Shown piece by piece: positions 1 through 6,237 of a stretch of DNA of 6,573 nt. A model generated the notes under the pieces. It worked only from the letters and a program-made list of their open reading frames with translations. It was not told where the DNA came from and made no database searches. This DNA comes from DASTCC01 sp035711465. GTDB taxonomy: Bacteria > Acidobacteriota > Vicinamibacteria > Vicinamibacterales > SCN-69-37. The position numbers were made by a program, and so were the translations under genes. Positions within the stretch are counted from its first letter, which is position 1; every line of letters starts with the position of its first letter. The DNA is taken from NCBI GenBank assembly GCA_035711465.1, contig DASTCC010000566.1, forward strand, positions 1-6,573, in the 5' to 3' direction.

Positions 1-66
1 GTGAACTGCGAGGCCTTCTGAGACGTGCGCGGTCTGGACACTCTGGGGGCCCTTGAGAATCGGGGA

Positions 67-2217
67 CTAACGTCGCACCAGGTGCGCGTAGAGCAAGCGG
101 TAGTCGTCGGCCGTACCGAGGATGCGCTTCACGTAGTTCTGCGTTTCCGGGAACGGGATGTCGTCGACGAACTCGTCGCGGTCGATGCCGGGCCGCTCGG
201 CCAGCCAGCGCGACACGCGATTCTCGCCGGCATTGTAGGCCGCAAGCGCCGCCGCCGGATCGCCGAACTCGCGCATCAGCTCGGAGAAGTAGGTCATGCC
301 GATGCGGATGTTCGTCTCGGGATCGGTCAGGACCGACGTGCGGAACCGCTTCACGCCGACCGCCGGCGCGTAGCGCCGTCCGGTGGACGGAATCACCTGC
401 ATCAAGCCGTAGGCGTTGGCCGACGAGCGGACATCGGCCTGGAACGTCGACTCCTGCGCGATCAACGCCGCCATCAGGAACGGATCGAGATCCTTGGCGT
501 TGGCGTGGCGGACGATGAGATCCCAGTACTGAATCGGGAAGATGATGCGCAGCATCGGCTCGGGCAGCGCTTCGCCGCCGGCCGACATGAACTGCGGATA
601 GGCGCGGCGCATGGTGTTGATCGCCGGCCGCAGCTGCCCCTGCTGATTGAACGCGAACGCGACCGTCGCTTCGAGCAGCGGCGACGTGCCGCGATCGCGC
701 TGCAGGCGGCGAATCTCGGCAATCGCGTCGTCGTAGAGTCCCTGCGCGAGCAGCGCGCGGATGAGGTCCGCGTTGGGCGGCAGCTCGCCGCCGATGACGG
801 TCGGCGGCAGCTGACGCGACGCCGGCGACACCCTGGCCGCCGACGGCCGCGTCGCCGCGGTCATGCGGCCGATCTCGAGCGCCGCCTGGCGGCCGTAGTA
901 CGAGTTCCGGTAGAGCTCGACGACTCGATTGAAGCCCTCGAGCGCGGCGTCTTTCCGGCCAAGCTGTTCGTGGGCGCGCGCCGCCCAGTAGAGCCAGCTC
1001 GGCTTGTAGTCGGCACGCGGGTAGGACTCCACCGCCGACTCGAAGAAGCGGATCGCCTCCGCGTACGCGCCGTTCTTGTAGGCCCACCAGCCGGCCTTCC
1101 ACGCCGCGCGATCGCCGAACGCGCCTTTCGGAAACTTCTGATACAGCTCCGCGAACACCTCGGCCGCTTTCGCGTCGTCGTTCTGGAGGATGTGATACGT
1201 GCCGAGCTGATCGAGGACCTGCTCGGCGAGCGTCGTCCCGGCGTTGCCGTCGACGAACGCCCGCGCGAGCGCGAGGTACTCGTCGTGCCGGCCGGTCGCG
1301 CGCGACGTGTCCAGGTAGTACTTCTGCGCCTCGGGCAGCCGGAACGTCGACTCGTCGATGTAGGCGCGCAGCGCCGTGCGCGCCGCCGCGTGCTTGCCGA
1401 TGTGGTAGTCGCACTGCGCGAGGCGCAAATCGATCAGCGACCGATCGTCGCCGACCGACGTCGACCGGATCTGGGCGAAGACCTCGCGCGCTTCGGCGTA
1501 GCGCCGCGCCGCGAAGAAGCGCTCGGCACGGCCGAGGTCGAGCTTGAACTGACCGGCCGACGGCGCGCTGGGCCTCTCGCCGAGCGCGGTGATCTCCTTG
1601 AGCGCGTCCTTCGCCTCGGGCGCGAGCGCGAACTCGTAGTAAAGGCGGCGGAACGACTCGAGCGCGAGATCGCGGTTGCCGCTGGCCGCGGCGGCACGGC
1701 CGAGGCGCAAATACGCCTGTTCGTAGCGGATCGGCTTCGACGCGATCAGCGCCTGGAGCAGGCGCACGATCTCATCATGCCTGCCGGCCGCGTCGGCGGC
1801 GTCCACTGCGGTCCAGTACGCGCTTTCCTCCAGGTAGCCGGTGGGCTCGGCGGCGATCAGCTTCTTGATCGTGGACGCCGCGGCGTCGTGGCGCTCGAGC
1901 GCGAGCTGCGCGCGCGAGAGATAGAGCGCGGCGTACCCGCCGAGCCGAGGATCCGAGAGCTTCGCCTGAAAGACCTTGGCCGCGGCCTGCGCGCGATCGT
2001 TCTGGAGATCGTCAATCGCGCGCGCGAAGTCCGACGCGGCGCCGGGCGATCCGTTCGGCGGCGTGAGCCATAGCGTCGGCGCCGGCGCGGCAGGCGCCTG
2101 CGCTTCGGGCAGATCGGGATCCGCCCCGGCGCCCGTCCACGCCCACACGAATATCGAAGTGCAGACCGCGATACCGATCCTGCCCATCGCGGCCCGCCGG
2201 CGGAACGCCGACGTCAT
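67..2217 (-). CDS. slt: Soluble lytic murein transglycosylase (Slt70-like), exported
   Basis: This 716-residue protein should cleave the MurNAc-GlcNAc bond of peptidoglycan in the periplasm, forming 1,6-anhydroMurNAc ends. The C-terminal catalytic domain spans about residues 570-700. It has the family motifs in order: AQES with the predicted catalytic Glu589, YGLMQVIP at 603-610, AAYNAG at 659-664, and a late ETQNYVKRI block. Residues of about 45-540 are alanine-rich helical repeats of TPR type, matching the superhelical arm of Slt70; the length is slightly above that of E. coli Slt. The N-terminus has an arginine-rich stretch, then a hydrophobic run (about residues 13-28) and a plausible signal peptidase site after AGA, so export is likely. 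The start is ATG at 2217. Met11 is an alternative that would give a cleaner signal peptide; neither has a good ribosome binding site. The gene is divergent from the kinase at 2351. The family call is firm; the exact start is not. Confidence 0.95.
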   Translation of the reverse strand: MTSAFRRRAAMGRIGIAVCTSIFVWAWTGAGADPDLPEAQAPAAPAPTLWLTPPNGSPGAASDFARAIDDLQNDRAQAAAKVFQAKLSDPRLGGYAALYLSRAQLALERHDAAASTIKKLIAAEPTGYLEESAYWTAVDAADAAGRHDEIVRLLQALIASKPIRYEQAYLRLGRAAAASGNRDLALESFRRLYYEFALAPEAKDALKEITALGERPSAPSAGQFKLDLGRAERFFAARRYAEAREVFAQIRSTSVGDDRSLIDLRLAQCDYHIGKHAAARTALRAYIDESTFRLPEAQKYYLDTSRATGRHDEYLALARAFVDGNAGTTLAEQVLDQLGTYHILQNDDAKAAEVFAELYQKFPKGAFGDRAAWKAGWWAYKNGAYAEAIRFFESAVESYPRADYKPSWLYWAARAHEQLGRKDAALEGFNRVVELYRNSYYGRQAALEIGRMTAATRPSAARVSPASRQLPPTVIGGELPPNADLIRALLAQGLYDDAIAEIRRLQRDRGTSPLLEATVAFAFNQQGQLRPAINTMRRAYPQFMSAGGEALPEPMLRIIFPIQYWDLIVRHANAKDLDPFLMAALIAQESTFQADVRSSANAYGLMQVIPSTGRRYAPAVGVKRFRTSVLTDPETNIRIGMTYFSELMREFGDPAAALAAYNAGENRVSRWLAERPGIDRDEFVDDIPFPETQNYVKRILGTADDYRLLYAHLVRR

Positions 2218-2253
2218 TTACAGATTGTCGGGTCAAAGGCAGGGCAACTTCAA
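2218..2253 (-). promoter_or_regulatory. Candidate promoter for the lytic transglycosylase
   Basis: Read on the minus strand, TTGAAG (2253-2248) is followed after 18 bp by GACAAT (2229-2224), each matching four of six bases of the sigma-70 consensus. Only 6 nt separate GACAAT from the ATG at 2217. Transcription would therefore begin at or very near the start codon, giving a leaderless message, or one with a short leader if translation begins at Met11. The match is weak and is supported mainly by position. Confidence 0.3.
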
Positions 2254-2292
2254 TATCGATCGCGTGGCGCCAGGGTTGGTCGGATTCCTCGC

Positions 2293-2315
2293 GGCGTGCG
2301 CCCGGCGGGCACGCC
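2293..2315. other. GC-rich inverted repeat in the divergent intergenic region
   Basis: GGCGTGC (2293-2299) and GCACGCC (2309-2315) are perfect 7-bp inverted repeats around a 9-nt loop. The loop itself could extend the stem through GCCC/GGGC pairing. There is no T-tract on either side, so it does not look like an intrinsic terminator. It lies upstream of both divergent genes and outside both proposed start sites. It could be an operator dyad or simply a product of high GC content. Confidence 0.3.
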
Positions 2316-2334
2316 CGATGGCTCGATGACGTCG

Positions 2335-2350
2335 TAACATACCGTCCTTC
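2335..2350 (+). promoter_or_regulatory. Candidate -10 element for the kdpDE operon
   Basis: TAACAT at 2335-2340 matches four of six bases of TATAAT, including the key TA and the final T. It ends 10 nt before the ATG at 2351. No Shine-Dalgarno sequence precedes that ATG (the bases are ACCGTCCTTC) and no good -35 lies 17 bp upstream. The arrangement would give a very short or absent 5' leader and a need for an activator. The evidence is weak. Confidence 0.25.
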
Positions 2351-3865
2351 ATGCGTCGCGGATGGCCGGAGGCGGCGCGCCTCGTGGTCGCTCTCCTGGC
2401 GGTTGCCGCCGTTACGTTGGTCTACGTGCGGTGGCTGCAGGTCCGAAACGCCGCGACCGTCTCGACGACGTTCCTGATGGTCGTCCTGGTCGTGGCGGCG
2501 ACGTCGCGCCTCTGGCTCGCGGTCGTGACCTCCGTCGTCGCCATGGCCTGCTTCAACTTCTTCTTCCTTCCCCCGGTCGGCACGCTGACGATCGCCGACC
2601 CCCACAACTGGGTGGCGCTGTTCGCGTTCCTGGCCGTGAGTCTGGTGGCGAGCAACCTCTCGGCCGTGGCGCAGGCCCGCACCGCGGAAGCGATCGGCCG
2701 GCGCGATGAGCTGGCCCGGTTGTTCGATCTGAGCCGCGACGTCCTGGTCATCACCGACAGTCGTCAGGCGATGTCGATTCTGACCCGATCGCTCGCGCGT
2801 CGCTTCGACCTGCAGTTCGTCGCCATCGCGCTGCCGCGCGAGGGCGATTGGGACGTGTTCGAGGCGGGCGCCCGGACGATCGCCCTGGACGAGCGCGAGC
2901 TGTCGCAGGCCTTTGCCGCGGCGCAGACTTCGTACGAGTTCGATGCCCACGCGCGGACCTACGCCGGTCACCGGACGGTGGCGATCGACGGAGCGACCAT
3001 TCGGCTGGTCCCCCTCCGCGTCGGCACCAAGCCGATCGGTCTGCTCGCCGCGACCGGCCGGCCCATCGAGCCCGGCACTCTGGACACCCTCGCCGGCGTC
3101 GTCGCCATCGCCGTCGAACGCGCGCAGTTCCTCGAGGAGCGCAAGGCCGCCGACCTGACACGGCAGAGCGAGGAACTGAAGTCGGCGCTGCTCGCCTCGC
3201 TCGGACACGACCTGCGGACGCCGCTCACGGCGATCCGAATCGCGGCCAGCAACCTGAAGGCGGCAGAGCTCGGCGACGGCGATCGCGCCGAGCAGAGCGA
3301 TGTGATTCTGACCGAGGCCGAGCGGCTCACGCGTCTGTTCGAGAACATCCTCGAGATGGCGCGGATCGACGCAGGCGGAGTGGCCGCCGATTCCCGGTGG
3401 GCGCATCCCTCGGAGATCATCGCGGCGGCGCGCGCTCAGCTGGAGCAGACGCTGGCCGGGCATCCGGTCGACGTCGTCGTCGACCCGGACGTGCCGGTGC
3501 AACTCGATCCGCGACTGACCGGCTCGGCGCTCGCCCACGTCCTGGAGAATGCGGCGCAGTACGCGCCGGCCGGGTCGACGATTCACGTGCAGGCCAATGT
3601 CACCGACGAGGGGCTCGTCGTGAGGGTCCGCGATCACGGGCCCGGCATCGGCTCGGCCGAGCTCGGGCATCTGTTCGAGCGCTTCTACCGCGGCGACGCG
3701 GGACGATCCCGCGTCTCGGGGACGGGCGTTGGTCTTTCGATCGCGCGAGAACTGCTCGCGGTCGAGGGCGGGCGCATCTGGGCGGAGAATCGGCCCGAGG
3801 GCGGCGCCGAGTTCACGATCGTGGTGCCCGCGGCGGTCAAGGCCTCGCCGCAGGCCGTCTCCTGA
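2351..3865 (+). CDS. kdpD: Short KdpD-like sensor histidine kinase (DUF4118-GAF-HisKA-HATPase)
   Basis: This 504-residue inner-membrane kinase resembles the C-terminal half of KdpD. Four hydrophobic segments (about residues 10-27, 36-51, 54-73 and 87-106), with the CFNFFFLPP signature at 67-75, form the DUF4118 membrane domain. A GAF-like region covers about 125-270. The kinase core follows: H-box GHDLRTPLT with the predicted phospho-acceptor His286, N-box LENAAQYAP (Asn400), G1 box DHGPGIG from Asp428, F-box LFERFYRG at 441-448, and G2 box GTGVGL at 457-462. Full-length KdpD is close to 900 residues and begins with cytoplasmic KdpD and Usp domains; both are absent, and 2218-2350 upstream is too short to hold them. 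The ATG at 2351 fits because it places arginines before the first membrane segment. The gene ends 5 bp before kdpE, so the two are surely co-transcribed. Without the usual input module, its signal cannot be assumed to be potassium. Confidence 0.9.
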   Translation: MRRGWPEAARLVVALLAVAAVTLVYVRWLQVRNAATVSTTFLMVVLVVAATSRLWLAVVTSVVAMACFNFFFLPPVGTLTIADPHNWVALFAFLAVSLVASNLSAVAQARTAEAIGRRDELARLFDLSRDVLVITDSRQAMSILTRSLARRFDLQFVAIALPREGDWDVFEAGARTIALDERELSQAFAAAQTSYEFDAHARTYAGHRTVAIDGATIRLVPLRVGTKPIGLLAATGRPIEPGTLDTLAGVVAIAVERAQFLEERKAADLTRQSEELKSALLASLGHDLRTPLTAIRIAASNLKAAELGDGDRAEQSDVILTEAERLTRLFENILEMARIDAGGVAADSRWAHPSEIIAAARAQLEQTLAGHPVDVVVDPDVPVQLDPRLTGSALAHVLENAAQYAPAGSTIHVQANVTDEGLVVRVRDHGPGIGSAELGHLFERFYRGDAGRSRVSGTGVGLSIARELLAVEGGRIWAENRPEGGAEFTIVVPAAVKASPQAVS

Positions 3866-3870
3866 CCTCG

Positions 3871-4596
3871 ATGTCCACCCCACCGCGTATCCTGCTCGTC
3901 GACGACGAGGTGTCCATCCAACGGGCGCTCGCGCCGCTGCTCCGCGGGCGCGGCTACCAGGTGGCCGTCGCCGGCACCGGCACCGAGGCGCTGCGGATGT
4001 TCGACGAGCTGACGCCCGAACTGATCGTGCTGGACCTCGGCCTGCCGGAAGTGCCGGGCACCGAGGTGTGCCGTCGCATCCGAGCGTCGTCCAAGGTGCC
4101 CATCATCGTGCTCTCGGCCCGTGGAGGCGAGGGCGACAAGGTGAACGCGCTCGATCTCGGCGCTGACGACTACGTCACCAAGCCGTTCGGTCCGGAAGAG
4201 CTCCTGGCGCGGATTCGCGTGGCCTTGCGCCGCGTGGCGTTGGCGCAGGAGCCCGAGACCGGCGTCTTTCGCGCGGGAGACCTGACGATCGACTACGACC
4301 GGCGTCGCGTGCTCCGGCAGGAGACCGAGATCCGGCTGACGCCGAAGGAGTTCGAGCTGGTGTCGCTGCTCGCCCGCAATCACGATCGCGTGCTGACGCA
4401 CCGCGCCATCCTCCGGGCCGTCTGGGGGCCGAATGCCGTCGAGCAGCCGGAACACCTCTGGACGCTGGTGGCGCAGGTCCGGAAGAAGATCGAGCCTGAT
4501 CCCAGCCACCCGCGCTATCTGCTCAGCGAGCCGTGGGTCGGATATCGGTTCGCCACCGTCGACAGCGCGACGTCGCCCGGCCCGGGTGGCGAGTGA
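3871..4596 (+). CDS. kdpE: KdpE-like OmpR/PhoB-family response regulator
   Basis: This 241-residue protein is a DNA-binding response regulator, presumably phosphorylated by the kinase directly upstream. The receiver domain (residues 5-117) shows the acidic pair Asp11-Asp12, the phospho-acceptor Asp55 in VLDLGLP, Ser82 in VLSAR, and Lys104 in TKPF. The C-terminal winged helix (about 135-232) contains LTPKEFELV, the strongly KdpE-like VWGPNAVE, and GYRF near the end. The VLDLGLP, VLSAR and WGPNAVE blocks match KdpE better than PhoB or OmpR. The start is ATG at 3871, 5 bp after the kinase stop; no Shine-Dalgarno sequence is evident, so translational coupling is likely. The same frame stays open upstream to 2848 inside the kinase gene, but that extension is only a shadow. 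The gene converges with the oxidase across 30 bp. In canonical systems KdpE activates kdpFABC; here the visible pump gene is broken, so its present targets are uncertain. Confidence 0.93.
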   Translation: MSTPPRILLVDDEVSIQRALAPLLRGRGYQVAVAGTGTEALRMFDELTPELIVLDLGLPEVPGTEVCRRIRASSKVPIIVLSARGGEGDKVNALDLGADDYVTKPFGPEELLARIRVALRRVALAQEPETGVFRAGDLTIDYDRRRVLRQETEIRLTPKEFELVSLLARNHDRVLTHRAILRAVWGPNAVEQPEHLWTLVAQVRKKIEPDPSHPRYLLSEPWVGYRFATVDSATSPGPGGE

Positions 4597-4626
4597 GCCG
4601 CGCCGACTCACGCGAGCGCTGAGGCG

Positions 4627-6159
4627 TCACGCGATGCGGAAGTTGCGCATCATCCCCATGTCTTCGTGCTCGAGGACGTGGCAGTGATACAGGTACAGGC
4701 CGGCGTGCTTCGAGAACGTCACCTGCACGCGTACGGTCTCGCCCGGCAGGACGACGACGGTGTCGATCCATCCGGCGTCGGCGATGCCCTCGCGGAGGCT
4801 GTTGGCGGCCCCGCCCGCGCGCGATAGCACGCGAAACTGCCGGCCGTGCACGTGGATGGGGTGCGCCATCTCCATCCCCATCGGGTTCGACTGGTTCACG
4901 AACTCCCAGATGTGCGTCGAACCGGCGGCGACCGTCTCGGCGGCGGCGACGTCCGCGAGATCGAAGACGCGCCCGTCGAGCTGCCAGTTCATCCGCGCGA
5001 AGGTCAGGGGCACGCGACGGACGGGCGCCGAGGCGCCGTCAACGGCCTGATGCGCCGACAGGCGGGGCGGCACGACGAAGGCGGGGGCGCGCGCGCTCGA
5101 CACCCGCAGCGTCATCAGCGTCAGCGCCGCGCCCTGTGGAGTCGGCGGCGTCTGCCCCATCATCATGCCGACGCGGCCCACGTGCGCCGACGGGAAGGCG
5201 AGACTCTGGAGCCGCACCTCGGACCCGGGCGCGTGGGCTGACACGTCCAGGAGAACATCGGCGCGCTGGCCGGGCGCGAGCGTCACGGTGGGCCGTATCC
5301 ACGCGCGCTCGAGCAGGCCGCCGTCGCCGCCGATCATCACCATCGGCGATCCGTCATGCCACGCGAGCTTGTAGAACCTGGCGTTGGATCCGTTCAGCAG
5401 CCGAACGCGATAGGTTCGCCGATCGACGTCGAGCGTGGGCTGCACGCGCCCGCTCGCGAGCATGCGATCGCCGAGCCAGCCGTTCATCGTCGCCATCATC
5501 TGGGCCATGCCGCTCGGACCCGCGTCGGCGTAGACGAGCTGGTTGCCGGCGTCGAAGCGTCGATCCTGCAGGACGCAGAGGAGCTCGCCAGCGCCGGCGG
5601 GCAGGCCGAGCGCGTCTTCGTCAGAATCGGAGACGAGCAGCAGTCCGGCGAGGCCGCGGTACACCTGCGCGCCCGTGCGCATGTGCGGATGCGGGTGATA
5701 CCAATAGGTGCCGGCGCGGTTGATGACGTCGAAGTCGTACACGTATTCGGCACCCGGCTCGATCGCGAGCCGCGGATGGCCATCGGCCTGTTCAGGCACG
5801 TCGAGGCCATGCCAATGGACGATCGAGGGCTCGTCGAGCCGATTGCGGAATCGGATGCGGACGCGCTGGCCGCGCCTGACGCGAATGACGGGGCCGAGGC
5901 AGGAATCGGGAAGTGTCTGCAGCGTCGACGCCGGACCACGAACCAGCTCGCCAGTGAACCGCCAAACGCGCGTCGGCGCGCCGGGTAGCAGTCCGATCTC
6001 GCCGGGCGACGCCGTGAGGATCAGCTCCACGTCCGGCGGCTGGGCGTAACCCGGCGGGCTCGCCGATCCGGCTATTTCGCTCCGACCGAGCCCGGGCGCC
6101 CCGACCAGATCGATCAGCGGCGCCAGCCCGAGAAGCTGAAGCACGTCACGGCGACGCAC
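4627..6159 (-). CDS. Multicopper oxidase, CueO/laccase type, Tat-like export signal
   Basis: This 510-residue enzyme should oxidise a small substrate (phenolics, Cu(I) or another metal) and reduce oxygen to water outside the cytoplasm. All copper-site motifs are present: HWHG at 115-118, YHPH at 154-157, HPIHVHG at 433-439, and HCHVLEH at 492-498. The last gives type 1 ligands Cys493 and His498 with Met503 as axial ligand, the same spacing as CueO. Three cupredoxin domains fit the length. The N-terminus RRRDVLQLLGL followed by a hydrophobic run resembles a twin-arginine signal. Methionines cluster at 218-233, 332-334 and 427-431, as in cuprous oxidases, though this does not prove that substrate. 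The GTG at 6159 is the only start that keeps the arginine pair, because an in-frame TAA sits at 6168-6166. The ATG at 6166 is out of frame and stops after six codons. The gene is convergent with kdpE and divergent from the kdpB remnant. Confidence 0.95.
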   Translation of the reverse strand: MRRRDVLQLLGLAPLIDLVGAPGLGRSEIAGSASPPGYAQPPDVELILTASPGEIGLLPGAPTRVWRFTGELVRGPASTLQTLPDSCLGPVIRVRRGQRVRIRFRNRLDEPSIVHWHGLDVPEQADGHPRLAIEPGAEYVYDFDVINRAGTYWYHPHPHMRTGAQVYRGLAGLLLVSDSDEDALGLPAGAGELLCVLQDRRFDAGNQLVYADAGPSGMAQMMATMNGWLGDRMLASGRVQPTLDVDRRTYRVRLLNGSNARFYKLAWHDGSPMVMIGGDGGLLERAWIRPTVTLAPGQRADVLLDVSAHAPGSEVRLQSLAFPSAHVGRVGMMMGQTPPTPQGAALTLMTLRVSSARAPAFVVPPRLSAHQAVDGASAPVRRVPLTFARMNWQLDGRVFDLADVAAAETVAAGSTHIWEFVNQSNPMGMEMAHPIHVHGRQFRVLSRAGGAANSLREGIADAGWIDTVVVLPGETVRVQVTFSKHAGLYLYHCHVLEHEDMGMMRNFRIA

Positions 6160-6193
6160 GCTCCATTATTCACAGTTCGCGCGTGCCTTCAGG
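6157..6193 (-). promoter_or_regulatory. Promoter of the multicopper oxidase, probably leaderless
   Basis: On the minus strand, AATAAT (6170-6165) matches five of six bases of the -10 consensus and ends 5 nt before the GTG start at 6159. The transcript should therefore begin at or within a base or two of the start codon. A GGAG at 6164-6161 is only one base from the GTG, too close to act as a normal Shine-Dalgarno. Exactly 17 bp upstream, the -35 position holds CCTGAA (6193-6188), unlike TTGACA, and this hexamer is the promoter-proximal copy of the repeat array. That is the layout of an activator-dependent promoter whose -35 is replaced by a regulator site, as in PhoB-controlled promoters. Confidence 0.6.
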
Positions 6194-6231
6194 GACTTTT
6201 CAGGCACTTCTTGGTCACACTTCAGGTGGCA
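6188..6231. repeat. 11-bp-phased TTCAGG direct repeats (candidate response-regulator site)
   Basis: Plus-strand 11-mers start at 6188 (TTCAGGGACTT), 6199 (TTCAGGCACTT), 6210 (CTTGGTCACAC) and 6221 (TTCAGGTGGCA). The first two differ at one base, the fourth keeps the TTCAGG core, and the third is degenerate but in phase. Direct repeats every 11 bp, one helical turn, are typical of binding sites for OmpR/PhoB-family regulators, the class that includes the KdpE-like protein encoded here. The array lies between the oxidase start and the kdpB remnant, with its proximal unit on the oxidase -35. Which regulator binds it cannot be told from the sequence; a leftover kdp operator is one possibility. 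Confidence 0.6.
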
Positions 6232-6237
6232 GTTCCT

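Noticed and set aside
1..41. Possible start of a minus-strand gene at GTG 41-39, with AAGGG 8 nt upstream
   Set aside because: Only about 13 codons are visible, with no recognisable motif. The plus strand could equally hold the tail of a gene ending at 21 or 56, so nothing can be assigned in 1-66.
41..57. CTC...GGGGGCCC...GAG near the left edge as a terminator for the transglycosylase
   Set aside because: The arms do not pair continuously, the central pairing would need an impossibly small loop, and no T-tract follows.
25..2073. Long plus-strand open frame (682 codons) opposite the transglycosylase
   Set aside because: It is arginine-rich with no recognisable domain and is fully antisense to a clear gene. 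High GC content makes such frames stay open by chance.
2848..3870. N-terminal extension of the response regulator frame inside kdpD
   Set aside because: The receiver domain begins within a few residues of ATG 3871. The upstream codons are out-of-frame kinase sequence with arginine-rich composition.
2012..3883. Long minus-strand open frame (623 codons) opposite the kinase
   Set aside because: It is low-complexity, rich in Arg, Gly and Asp, and spans the start of one real gene and all of another. It is a codon-bias shadow of kdpD.
4593..4611. GTGAG/CTCAC hairpin between kdpE and the oxidase as a bidirectional terminator
   Set aside because: The stem is only 5 bp with a 9-nt loop, overlaps the kdpE stop codon and has no T-tract on either side.
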